Origin: Bacteroidota bacterium
GTDB taxonomy: Bacteria > Bacteroidota > Ignavibacteria > SZUA-365
Direction of reading: 5' to 3'
NCBI GenBank assembly: GCA_029907355.1
Contig: JARYLZ010000006.1
Location: 1-64,000, forward strand
Length of the DNA stretch: 64,000 nt
In this document: positions 53,926-62,582 of the stretch, piece by piece
Layout of the letters: each line of letters opens with the position of its first letter
Numbering within the stretch: the first letter of the stretch is position 1
Made by a program: the position numbers and the translations under genes
The notes under the pieces: generated by a model
The model's input: only the letters and a program-made list of their open reading frames with translations
What the model was told of the DNA's origin: nothing
The model's database searches: none

Positions 53926-55253
53926 GCGGAGAAGGAGCCACGGCCGGGGGGGACGCAGCTTCGCCGCGGGCTGCCGACCCGACGCGCGCGGTCGCAGGGG
54001 TACAGGACGGCGGGAAGGGAACACGCGAATCGGGAAAAAGACGTAACACTCCGTTACTTTTCGCCTTGGCGGCGGTCTTTGCCTTCTCCCTCGGGGCCCG
54101 TATCGGTCTTGTCCTCCAGTTGCCGGCCGGGACCGCGACGACACCTCGCGGGCTCTACGGATTCGACGACGAGCCCGCCCATCTCGCCTACGCCGCATTC
54201 TTGCTCGAACACGGCCGTCTCCCCGTGCAAACGGCGCGCATCACGGACCCCGACGCTTTCACCCGCAACGAGTTCGAATACCATCAACCGCCGCTGTATT
54301 ACATCCTGACGGCTGCGCTCGCCCGCCTGACCGGCCTGGAACGGGGTTCCGGCCTCCTTGCACTCGGCCGCCTGTTGAACGTGTTCCTGTCCCTGGTGTC
54401 CGCCTGGGTGATCCTCCTTCTCCTGCGCGAACTGGGGGCGGGAACGCGGCTATCGGCGGGTGTGCTCATCGTGTACGCCCTTGTCGGCTCGTCGATTTAC
54501 CAGGGGACGGTATTCGGGAACGACGCGCTGTCGTGGTTCCTCTTGTGGTGGATCCTCCTGCTCACGACCCGCGGCATCGGCCGCAACACGACGGTCTTGA
54601 TCATCGCGCTCACGCTGGCCCATTACACGAAATCCACCGTGTTCATCGTCTACCCCGTGTTGGCATGGGCGGCTGTCGAGGAGATCCGGGGAGAACGGCG
54701 ACAGGGACATCTCGGCGGCTACTTCGCGGTGTTCATCGTTCCTCTCGTTTTCGCCGGGCCGTGGTACCTGCGGAATCTCCTCCTCTACGGGGGCGTGATT
54801 CCATTCTTCCCGTTCTTCGCTGAGCAGGGCTGGAAGACACCGGAAGCGTCGGCGCACGTGCTGGATCGGCTCATCCATCTCCCCCACCAGTTTTTCTTCG
54901 GTGTGTTCTTCAGCCCCCGGCGGAAGTTTTTCGACGTGGTGAACAAGCCGTTCTATCTCTGGAGCGCATGGGCGTGCGCATACGGCGTATTCCGATTCCG
55001 CGCCTGGTTGCGGAGGGGGCGTGCCGCACGGCTCGCTCTTGTGCTCCTGGCGACCACGGCAGGAGCCTTCCTTCTCTTCTCTGCATCTTTCGGGTATGTC
55101 GAAGCGCGCACACTCTTCCCCGCTTTGCCGGTTCTTCTCCTCCTCCTGGTTCGGAGCCTATGGGCAGGGCCAGGCGAACGTCAGGGGGAAATATCCCTCG
55201 CGTTCTTCGCTGTGCTCATGGCGGCGGGATGGGTACATGCGCTGTTCCTCTGA
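53922..55253 (+). CDS. GT39-like membrane glycosyltransferase
   Basis: A 443-residue integral membrane protein beginning with about 45 polar residues, then eleven or so helices. The first outer loop carries '[20 protein letters not shown]' and '[19 protein letters not shown]', the DDE/DEAxH and H/QPPLYY features of dolichyl-phosphate-mannose-type GT-C enzymes. It should transfer sugar from a polyprenyl carrier to an envelope acceptor. The GTG start overlaps the glnS stop (GTGA), so it is translationally coupled though unrelated in function. Confidence 0.8.
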   Translation: MSGEGATAGGDAASPRAADPTRAVAGVQDGGKGTRESGKRRNTPLLFALAAVFAFSLGARIGLVLQLPAGTATTPRGLYGFDDEPAHLAYAAFLLEHGRLPVQTARITDPDAFTRNEFEYHQPPLYYILTAALARLTGLERGSGLLALGRLLNVFLSLVSAWVILLLLRELGAGTRLSAGVLIVYALVGSSIYQGTVFGNDALSWFLLWWILLLTTRGIGRNTTVLIIALTLAHYTKSTVFIVYPVLAWAAVEEIRGERRQGHLGGYFAVFIVPLVFAGPWYLRNLLLYGGVIPFFPFFAEQGWKTPEASAHVLDRLIHLPHQFFFGVFFSPRRKFFDVVNKPFYLWSAWACAYGVFRFRAWLRRGRAARLALVLLATTAGAFLLFSASFGYVEARTLFPALPVLLLLLVRSLWAGPGERQGEISLAFFAVLMAAGWVHALFL

Positions 55254-55349
55254 GCGGGACGCGCGGGGCGGAAACCGTTTCCACCCTTCGAAGCCGTTGA
55301 CGGTCCGTGCGTCCGGTGTGCGGGAGGGGCGGTTGCCTTGAAAGAGTCC

Positions 55350-56768
55350 TCAGGCGGATGCTTCGATGGATTCGAGCGCTTTTCGAATCCGTCGTAGGCA
55401 TGTCTCCTTCCCGAGAACGGCCATCGTTTCGAAAATGCCGGGTGACGAGAGCCCACCCGTCAGGGCGAGGCGCAGGGCGTGGATCAGTTTTCCCGCCCCG
55501 ATTCCGGAACTCTCCGCGAAAGCGCGAATGCGCTTCTCGAGATCGGCGGCGTGAAAAGACGCATCCGCCAAGTCCGCAGCGATCATTCGGACGGCGGCGG
55601 CGGTTTCGTCGTTCCAGTACTTCGAAACCGCTTTCTCATCGTAGGATTCCGGGTCCTCGAGGAATATCCTCCCCCGCTCGAAAAAGTCGGGGAGGAGTTC
55701 CATGCGTTCGCGCAGCAGGGGGATCATGGCGCGGAGGTAGTCTGTCGGAACCTCTGCATGACGGGGAGGGATGAAGGGGCGCAGGGCTGCGAGCAATTCG
55801 TCATCGGACAGCATGCGGATGTGTTTCCCGTTCATCCAGCGGAGTTTCTCTTCGTCGAAGACCGAGCTTTTCTTCAGAAGGCGGCGCGCGTCGAAGACGA
55901 CGACGAGTTCTTCGCGGGTGAACAACTCACGGTCGTCGCCGGGACTCCACCCGAGGAGTGCGAGGTAGTTGAACAGCGCGGATGGAAGGTATCCTCGCGC
56001 CTGGTATTCGCCGACGGACGTCGCACCGTGCCTTTTGGAAAGCCGTTTCTTATCGGGTCCGAGGATGAGGGGGACATGGCCGAACATGGGGACTTCGTAC
56101 CCGAGCGCATGGTAGAGGAGGATCTGCTTGGGCGTGTTCGGGAGATGATCGTCCCCCCGGATGACATGGGTGACCCCCATGTCGTGATCATCCACGACGA
56201 CCGCTATCATATAGACGGGCGTCCCATCGGAGCGGAGAATGACGAAATCTTCGAGTTCCCGGTTGTCGAACGAGGTTTCCTCGTGCACGATGTCGTAGAA
56301 TTCCGTCACGCCTTCCGGGACGCGGAATCGGATGGTATAGGGGACGCCTGCTTCGATTCTGGACCGCCGTTCCGCATCGTCGAGCCGAAGACATGTCCTG
56401 TCGTATTTCGTATCGCCCTCTGCGGTCCCCGATGCGGCTCTCCTCGTGTCCAGTTCGGCCTGCGAACAAAAACAGGGGTACGCCTTGCCCTCCCGGAGGA
56501 GGCGGATGGCCTCTGCGCGGTGTCGTTCGATGCGTGACGACTGCAGGAGCGGCTCTTCGTCCCAATCGAGCCCCAACCAGCGCAAGCCGTCCAGGATCTC
56601 TCGTGTCATTTCCTCGCTCGAGCGCTCGCGGTCGGTGTCTTCGATGCGGAGGAGAAAGCGACCTCCCGTCCGTCGGGCGTAAAGCCAATTGAAGATCGCG
56701 GTGCGTGCGCCTCCGACGTGGAGATACCCGGTGGGGCTCGGGGCGAAGCGGAAAACGTTCATCGACAT
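55350..56768 (-). CDS. gltX: Glutamate--tRNA ligase
   Basis: A 472-residue class-I synthetase: 'RFAPSPTGYLHVGGARTAIF' with the HIGH-type motif, 'RIEDTDRERSSEEMTREILD', 'PMFGHVPLILGPDKKRLSKR' (KMSKR-type site), and a C-terminal anticodon-binding helical domain ('RIRAFAESSGIGAGKLIHAL'). Length is normal. AGGAA precedes the chosen ATG (MSMNV...); another ATG lies two codons on. It charges tRNA-Glu. It is the most downstream gene of the minus-strand run from 64 kb, separated by 305 bases from the M50-like gene. Confidence 0.96.
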   Translation of the reverse strand: MSMNVFRFAPSPTGYLHVGGARTAIFNWLYARRTGGRFLLRIEDTDRERSSEEMTREILDGLRWLGLDWDEEPLLQSSRIERHRAEAIRLLREGKAYPCFCSQAELDTRRAASGTAEGDTKYDRTCLRLDDAERRSRIEAGVPYTIRFRVPEGVTEFYDIVHEETSFDNRELEDFVILRSDGTPVYMIAVVVDDHDMGVTHVIRGDDHLPNTPKQILLYHALGYEVPMFGHVPLILGPDKKRLSKRHGATSVGEYQARGYLPSALFNYLALLGWSPGDDRELFTREELVVVFDARRLLKKSSVFDEEKLRWMNGKHIRMLSDDELLAALRPFIPPRHAEVPTDYLRAMIPLLRERMELLPDFFERGRIFLEDPESYDEKAVSKYWNDETAAAVRMIAADLADASFHAADLEKRIRAFAESSGIGAGKLIHALRLALTGGLSSPGIFETMAVLGKETCLRRIRKALESIEASA

Positions 56769-57073
56769 TGATTCCTGGTTGATGGACAAATACCGGCTAC
56801 GGGATCCCGCCGCCGTGTCATGTTCAGGACACTCGACTCACCCTGTTTCCGGAAAGTCGGCTCGCCTCTCATAACCGTTCACGTGCGGATCCCGCCGTGA
56901 ATAAACCGATGCGTTGCATCCCATGCTTCGTAGAGGCGTCCGCTATGGAAAAATACGGAAAGGCCACCCGCTTCGCATGCCGAGGGTATGGACGCGGCTG
57001 TTTCTCCGGCTTGTGCTCCGCTCCCGCGTATCCAACCGCATGCAGAGGGAAGCGCATGTCGATGGCTGTGCGC
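56769..57073. other. Intergenic region between the M50-like gene and gltX
   Basis: About 305 bases without a gene. An 11-base direct repeat GGATCCCGCCG occurs at 56802-56812 and 56887-56897. The gltX promoter is expected here; no box was assigned. Confidence 0.4.
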
Positions 57074-57769
57074 TCAGAGGGCCTTCGTGATGCGTTTCCA
57101 CATGCCGCGGATAATGCCGGCGAAGAGAAGCAGGGACATTGCACCCCAGAGGACGCTCCAGACAGTCGCAGGGATTCCCGTCATGCCCGAGAGAACGACA
57201 GCGTCCGTAGGGACGGTTTGCGGGCTGAAGAGGTCCTCGCGGATATCGATGAGCGCGTAAAGGCAGCACATGCCCCCCAGGTAGAGGATCGCCATCTGCA
57301 GCCAGACACCGCGAAGGAGATGAGATACCGCTGCGAGCGCGACCCCGAAGACGATGCAGAACACGAGCCCGAACGTGTTCCGGACGAAGGCAAGAGCCAC
57401 GACGATCGAGCCGAGCGCGATAGCCCATGCGACGAGACGCGCGCCGACCCGGTTTCGGGCGAGGGAGAGGATGCTCCCCCCAATGAGAAGACTCCCGATG
57501 TAGCCGCTGGACGCAATGAGGAACGCGTTGCCGCCGGAAGTCATGCAACTCCCGCCGATGCGAGGATCGATGTCGATCCGAACGATGGAGCCGCCCGTTG
57601 CAACCGCCGCGAGCCCGTGGCTGAGTTCATGCAGGAGAACGACGAAAAGCTTGACCGGTGCGATGACGATCGAGTTCCACACCGTGAGGGAAAGGGCGAT
57701 CAACACGATCGCCGACGCGACGGCGAAGAGGAACGACCGGCGATCCGAGGTGAGACGTGCCCATACCAT
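57074..57769 (-). CDS. M50-like membrane zinc peptidase
   Basis: A 231-residue protein with about six helices. The HExxH motif 'VVLLHELSHGLAAVATGG' (about 44-61) sits in the first helical hairpin, and 'SSGYIGSLLIGGSILSLARN' with later helices completes the M50B-like fold. Such proteases cut membrane-embedded substrates; partners are unknown. It starts 12 bases after comEC stops, so the two are probably co-transcribed. Confidence 0.85.
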   Translation of the reverse strand: MVWARLTSDRRSFLFAVASAIVLIALSLTVWNSIVIAPVKLFVVLLHELSHGLAAVATGGSIVRIDIDPRIGGSCMTSGGNAFLIASSGYIGSLLIGGSILSLARNRVGARLVAWAIALGSIVVALAFVRNTFGLVFCIVFGVALAAVSHLLRGVWLQMAILYLGGMCCLYALIDIREDLFSPQTVPTDAVVLSGMTGIPATVWSVLWGAMSLLLFAGIIRGMWKRITKAL

Positions 57770-57781
57770 TCGGAGTTTCCT

Positions 57782-60199
57782 TTACCATGTGACGCGGCGG
57801 ACGGAATCACCGCCCGATGCAAAGATAACAGCGCCGTCGATATCCGTCCGATGCACCCGTGCACCGCAGGATACCATGCGCCGCAGAGCGGCCGCTTTCG
57901 GATGCCCGAAGCGGTTGTGCCTGCCGCAGGAGACGACGATCTCGCGCGGCGCGGCAGTGCGCAGCAGCACATTCCCGTTGCTGGAGGCGCTGCCATGATG
58001 GCCAGCCTTGAAGACATCGCATCGAAGCGCATCCCCGAAACGCTCCACGATCAGACGCTCTACCGTCGTATCCGCGTCGCCCGTGAAGAGGTACGCCGTG
58101 CTCCCGTATCGGAGGAGAAGGCAGAGAGAACCGTTGTTCGCGTCGGAACGCGCGCAGGCCGGTCGTTCCGACGAGAGAACGTATAACCGAATGGAGGGAT
58201 CGACCGGGAGGGAAACGCCGGGATGCACACGGCGCACGGCGACCTTGCACGCATGCGACACGCTGTCGAGGGCACGGGCGGCGGGCGTCATGGGCCAACC
58301 GACGGGAAGCACGACGGAGTCGACCCCCATCGACGAAAGGAGAGAGCACGCCCCCCCGATGTGGTCATCGTCCGGGTGGGTGACGAAAAGCGCGTCGATA
58401 CGATGGATCCCGGCTCCCCGGAGGACCGGCACGATGGTTCTACGCCCAGCATCGCTCTCCCGGAAGGAAGGACCGCTGTCGATCACCAGGCATTTGCCGG
58501 CCGGGGTGCGGACGACCACGGCATCGCCCTGGCCGACATCGAGGAAAAGGACGAGGAGTTCCGTCTCTTTACTCGGCGTACCGACGGCGGAAACAACGGT
58601 GAGTACCGCAGTGAGAACGAGAGCGCAGAACAGCAAGCGTGCGCGGAAAGGTCGCGGCCGGAAAAAGAGCATCCAGAGGAAGAACACGTACAGGCAAGGG
58701 ACCCAGCCGGGCAGCGCCGGAATCCGGATGGACGCGAAAGAGAAACCTGCCAGCACGTCCGCACTGCCGGTGATCAGCCGCAGAGCCGCAGAGGATGCCG
58801 ATGCATAGCACAGCGATGGGAACGGTCCCACCCCGGACAGGAGAAGAGCGACCATGCCGCATGCGACGACGACGAACGCAAGGGGGACCGCAACGAGGTT
58901 TGCCACGAGAGAGATGAGGCTGATTTCCCCGAACAACGAGGCCAGAAAAGGTGCCGTCCCGAGTTGCGCCGCGACTGTCAGGGCGGAAAGGGAAACTACG
59001 GATCCGCTGAAGAAGTTTCCTTCGAGGACAGCGGGCAGAAGGCGCCGGATACATGACGCAATGCGCGGCTGGAAGAGAACAATGCCCGTGACGGCGGAAA
59101 ACGAGAGCTGGAAACCGGGGTCGAACAGGTAGGCAGGCGAAACGGCCAGAATGGCTATCCCCGCAGAGGCGAGTGTGTTCATCGTGTGCGCAGGGCGTTG
59201 GAAGCCGTACGCAGCGAGCACTGCGCTCGCCATGACGGCGGCGCGCATGACCGGCGGGGCCGCACCGGTGATGAACACGAAAGACCAGAGGGCAACCGAT
59301 GCGATTGGCGCGCGGATTCCGAACGGCAGCCGCCCTAACGGTACCCAGATGACGGTGAGGATGATCCCGACGTGCAGGCCGGAAAGGGCGATGATGTGAA
59401 CGATGCCGGCCCGCCGCAAGGAGAGGATGGTCTCCTCGTCGACGTACCCCCGTTCGCCGAGGAGAAAAGCTTTCATGAGCGGGACATCGGACGGGGGAAA
59501 CAACCGTTCGATCGACAAGGCGATTACGGAGCGAAGGCGACGGAGCGATGAGGCCGGGAATGAGCCCCCGTGTCCCCGCCCGCAGAGGGTGACGTCACGG
59601 CCTTGGGCGGTGAACGTCGTCGAGACGCCGATCCTGTTCAACCATGAGCGGTGGTCGAACGCCCCCGGGTTCCGGGCGGGCCGACCCGATGCCAACGTCC
59701 CGCGCAACGTCAGCGTATCCCCGACATCGATCCCCGGGGATGTTCCGGTGTCGAGATCGTACACCGTTACGTAGGTTTTCCCTGCGACGCATGTATCCCC
59801 GAGAGGTTGGTACGACAAGCCCGACACGCGCATGATGAACGTCATCCTGCCGGGACGGGAAACGGGTTGCTGGTCGACGATGCCGTGGATCACGATGTGC
59901 ATGCCGCTGTCCGACCATGAGAGGAGAGCGGTGTCGACATTCAACCATGCATCCCTTCCCGCGAGGAGACCTGTGGCCGTCGCGAGGGCAAGGAGAGAGG
60001 CGTCCCGCCAAGGCCGCCAGCGTGCCCTCTCGACGGAGAATACCACGAGGACGGACGCGATCCAGAGAACCAGGGCCGCCGCCCAGGTTATGTCGGCTGC
60101 ACGAATGCACGGATGTTCCGCACAGGCGATCCCCACTGCGAACGCCGGGAGTGTTTTCACAGCCGGTCTGTTGAGAAGCCGGTAGAGATCCGTTCCCAT
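57782..60199 (-). CDS. comEC: ComEC/Rec2 DNA-uptake channel
   Basis: An 805-residue membrane protein forming the inner-membrane pore for transforming DNA. It shows the N-terminal OB-like DUF4131 segment ('MTFIMRVSGLSYQPLGDTCV'), the competence helices ('GIVHIIALSGLHVGIILTVI', 'RAAVMASAVLAAYGFQRPAH') and a C-terminal metallo-beta-lactamase domain with 'LFLDVGQGDAVVVRTPAGKC', 'FVTHPDDDHIGG' and 'KAGHHGSASSNG', probably a nuclease that degrades the non-entering strand. Full length supports competence potential. No other competence gene is in the window. Confidence 0.94.
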   Translation of the reverse strand: MGTDLYRLLNRPAVKTLPAFAVGIACAEHPCIRAADITWAAALVLWIASVLVVFSVERARWRPWRDASLLALATATGLLAGRDAWLNVDTALLSWSDSGMHIVIHGIVDQQPVSRPGRMTFIMRVSGLSYQPLGDTCVAGKTYVTVYDLDTGTSPGIDVGDTLTLRGTLASGRPARNPGAFDHRSWLNRIGVSTTFTAQGRDVTLCGRGHGGSFPASSLRRLRSVIALSIERLFPPSDVPLMKAFLLGERGYVDEETILSLRRAGIVHIIALSGLHVGIILTVIWVPLGRLPFGIRAPIASVALWSFVFITGAAPPVMRAAVMASAVLAAYGFQRPAHTMNTLASAGIAILAVSPAYLFDPGFQLSFSAVTGIVLFQPRIASCIRRLLPAVLEGNFFSGSVVSLSALTVAAQLGTAPFLASLFGEISLISLVANLVAVPLAFVVVACGMVALLLSGVGPFPSLCYASASSAALRLITGSADVLAGFSFASIRIPALPGWVPCLYVFFLWMLFFRPRPFRARLLFCALVLTAVLTVVSAVGTPSKETELLVLFLDVGQGDAVVVRTPAGKCLVIDSGPSFRESDAGRRTIVPVLRGAGIHRIDALFVTHPDDDHIGGACSLLSSMGVDSVVLPVGWPMTPAARALDSVSHACKVAVRRVHPGVSLPVDPSIRLYVLSSERPACARSDANNGSLCLLLRYGSTAYLFTGDADTTVERLIVERFGDALRCDVFKAGHHGSASSNGNVLLRTAAPREIVVSCGRHNRFGHPKAAALRRMVSCGARVHRTDIDGAVIFASGGDSVRRVTW

Positions 60200-60313
60200 A
60201 CATTTTCCTCGCCACCCCGGTTCGATCCACCCGGGAGGTTTACACGTGTTGTGCGCCGAACGGGTTCCGGAAATTCACCGTTGCGAGGGCGGCGCGGGGA
60301 ACTTTCCTTTGGT

Positions 60314-61243
60314 TCACGTCCTTTCGAGGATACCCATCACGACGGGCATGATGTCGGTGAGGGATGCGATCCGGCCCGCTGCCTCCGCATGACCCCGCCC
60401 GAACAGGAGGACAAAGGCGGGGTTCCTCGTGTGCGATTTCGTCGAGAGGTCCTCGATATTCCCATGGTCGCCGCAGACGATTCCAAATATCGACGAACGA
60501 TGGAGGCGATCGAACACGCCGCCGAGGAATTCGTCGACGTCCTCGAGAAGGCGCACGGCGGCGTCCATGGCCCTGCGGTGCCCAGCCGTGTCCGTTTGGA
60601 AAAATTCGAAGAGCGTCAAACGGTGCGCGTTCGCAAGCGACGCGAGGACGTATCCCGCCTCGCGGGGCGAAACGACCGGTATATCGGGATGGCCGAGTTC
60701 TTTCCACCGCGTCCCCGTGATATCGGTGGAGACGGCCTGCCGTTGTCGGAGAAGGGAAGCGTCCCGAAACGGTATCCCCGAGGAACGGGCGGCGAACATG
60801 CCGGCGGCGAAGCGTCGTGCCCCGCTCTCGAGGTACTCGAAGAACCGCCGCGGGAAAGCATTCGCCAGGGTGATGCAGCGGCGGGGGATGCCGGCGCGGA
60901 GGGCCCGTGCGAAGAGATTGCACTCCGCGACGACGGGTTTCAGGTCCGACGGAAGGTAGGGACCGAAGTGTTTCCCGAGCAGCCGCGCGGTGTTGATCCC
61001 TGTGTACAGGGCGGATTGACCGGTGCCGCTCTGCGGAAGTCCGGGGACACCGAGGGCGGCATTGGCCGGTATGCAGGATGCGAAAGGACCCGACACGCGG
61101 CGTTTGCGCAGGGAAGGGAATTCGCCGCCGAGGATTTCCCGCAGGGACGCCAATCGCGCTCGGAAGAACGGGTTCCTCGCGGGGTCGGCCGGACCGATAC
61201 CGGCGCCGTCGATGAGGATCAGGAGGACCCGCGTCGGTACCAT
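60314..61243 (-). CDS. Alkaline-phosphatase-superfamily metalloenzyme (phosphomutase/phosphodiesterase-like)
   Basis: A 309-residue protein of the superfamily that includes phosphopentomutase, cofactor-independent phosphoglycerate mutase and related hydrolases. The metal and nucleophile pattern is present: 'LLILIDGAGIGPADP' (first Asp), 'GLPQSGTGQSALYTGINTAR' (Ser/Thr nucleophile region), 'FQTDTAGH' and 'CGDHGNIEDLSTKSHTRNPA' (final Asp/His and His). The cap region is small and different, so the substrate is not predictable. It lies 163 bases downstream of dtd on the same strand. Confidence 0.8.
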   Translation of the reverse strand: MVPTRVLLILIDGAGIGPADPARNPFFRARLASLREILGGEFPSLRKRRVSGPFASCIPANAALGVPGLPQSGTGQSALYTGINTARLLGKHFGPYLPSDLKPVVAECNLFARALRAGIPRRCITLANAFPRRFFEYLESGARRFAAGMFAARSSGIPFRDASLLRQRQAVSTDITGTRWKELGHPDIPVVSPREAGYVLASLANAHRLTLFEFFQTDTAGHRRAMDAAVRLLEDVDEFLGGVFDRLHRSSIFGIVCGDHGNIEDLSTKSHTRNPAFVLLFGRGHAEAAGRIASLTDIMPVVMGILERT

Positions 61244-61406
61244 GGCCGTGACGGAAGGAAGAGTGTCCGCAAGAGGGACTCTCGAATCGGTTGGGAGGAG
61301 CCCTGTCGTCGCATGGGAAGCGGGGAAACATTCATGAAGCGGAACGGGGCGCGAATGGCTCGCGGCGTAGCCCGAAGCGAAACGCCGAGAAGGGTTGAAA
61401 CGACGT

Positions 61407-61877
61407 TCACCCTTCGGGTTCCGCGTATTCGTCCTTGCTGCGGAGGAGGATGGTTACGGGTCCGTCATTGACGAGTTCCACCTGCATCATCGCACGGAAC
61501 ACGCCCGAGGCAACCCGTTCCGGCCCGAGCGTCCGCTTGAGTTCGTCGACGTACGCATCGATGAGCGGTTCCGCCCGTTCCGGTTCTTCCGCGAGGATGT
61601 AACTCGGCCTGTTCCCCTTGCGCGTGTCGGCGTGGAGCGTGAACTGGGAGACGACGAGCACAGACCCGCCCACGTCCTGCACCGAGAGGTTCATCTTGTC
61701 TTCGGCGTCGTTGAAAATGCGGAGTGCCGCCGTTCTCGCCGCGAGCATGCGGGCGTTCTTCTCGGTGTCGCCCCGGCGCACACCGATGAGGACGAGAAGG
61801 CCTCGGCCGATGGAACTCACCGTGCGATCGCCCACCACGACGGAGGCGCGGCGTACCCGCTGGATGAGCGCTCTCAT
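61407..61877 (-). CDS. dtd: D-aminoacyl-tRNA deacylase
   Basis: A 156-residue DTD enzyme that removes D-amino acids (and mischarged Gly) from tRNA. Motifs: '[14 protein letters not shown]' at the N terminus, '[20 protein letters not shown]' (active-site SQFTLxA) and '[15 protein letters not shown]' (the NxGPVT motif). Length is normal. It starts 16 bases after the HD-hydrolase stop, so the two are probably co-transcribed. Confidence 0.95.
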   Translation of the reverse strand: MRALIQRVRRASVVVGDRTVSSIGRGLLVLIGVRRGDTEKNARMLAARTAALRIFNDAEDKMNLSVQDVGGSVLVVSQFTLHADTRKGNRPSYILAEEPERAEPLIDAYVDELKRTLGPERVASGVFRAMMQVELVNDGPVTILLRSKDEYAEPEG

Positions 61878-61893
61878 GCCGGTGACTTTCCCC

Positions 61894-62511
61894 TCATGCG
61901 AAGAGTTTGCCTTTCACTTTCTGCATTTCCTCGACGAGGTACCGCAGGGCGTTGTTTTTCTCGCTCGCCGCCATGGGGAAGTAATACCGCTCGGTTTCGT
62001 CGATATAGCGGAAGGGGTCCCTCTTGACACCGAATTCCATGCAACGGAAGTTGTCCAAGCGCTCCGCGAACTTCACAATGCGGCAGTCGATGCTGGCCCG
62101 GCGCAGGCGTTCGATATACTCGAGATCCTCCTGTTCGCCCGCTTCCCCCGTCAAGCGGATGTTCTTCGTGAGCACTTCGACGATGTAAGAGACGTAAGAC
62201 CCGAAATTGTACTTGATCACGTCCGCCGTGATGACGGTGGAGTCTTCGAGCACGTCATGGAGAAGGGAGGCGGCGATCACTTCGGCGTTGAAGATGCGCA
62301 GCTCCCGGATCAGGATGCGCGCGACGCGCGTGATGTGCCAGAAGTACGGGGTGGTGTCCGCTCTCCGTTGGTGCTCGTGGACGCTGGCCGCCATGTCGTA
62401 CGCCCCGAGAACCATCGTCAGGCCTGCCGGATCCGTTTCCGGCGCGAGGTCGGCGATCAATTCATCGCGCGTGTAGACGATCTGATTATAGAGCGGAAGG
62501 GAGGCATCCAT
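61894..62511 (-). CDS. Stand-alone HD-domain (p)ppGpp hydrolase-like protein
   Basis: A 205-residue single-domain protein of the MESH1/small-alarmone-hydrolase type. It has a His/Arg region '[17 protein letters not shown]' (44-60), an intact HDxxED motif '[10 protein letters not shown]' (82-91; His85, Asp86, Glu89, Asp90) and '[20 protein letters not shown]' (143-162), matching the hydrolase half of RSH enzymes without any synthetase domain. It may degrade (p)ppGpp or another phosphorylated nucleotide. The start at 62511 begins the fold; the frame is open to 62649. It is followed closely by dtd. Confidence 0.8.
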   Translation of the reverse strand: MDASLPLYNQIVYTRDELIADLAPETDPAGLTMVLGAYDMAASVHEHQRRADTTPYFWHITRVARILIRELRIFNAEVIAASLLHDVLEDSTVITADVIKYNFGSYVSYIVEVLTKNIRLTGEAGEQEDLEYIERLRRASIDCRIVKFAERLDNFRCMEFGVKRDPFRYIDETERYYFPMAASEKNNALRYLVEEMQKVKGKLFA

Positions 62512-62582
62512 GTCGCGGTCGGGAACGGGATGCTGCCCGGCGCGTCGGTGGGCGACCCCCGCGGGAGCCCCGCTGCGACGGG

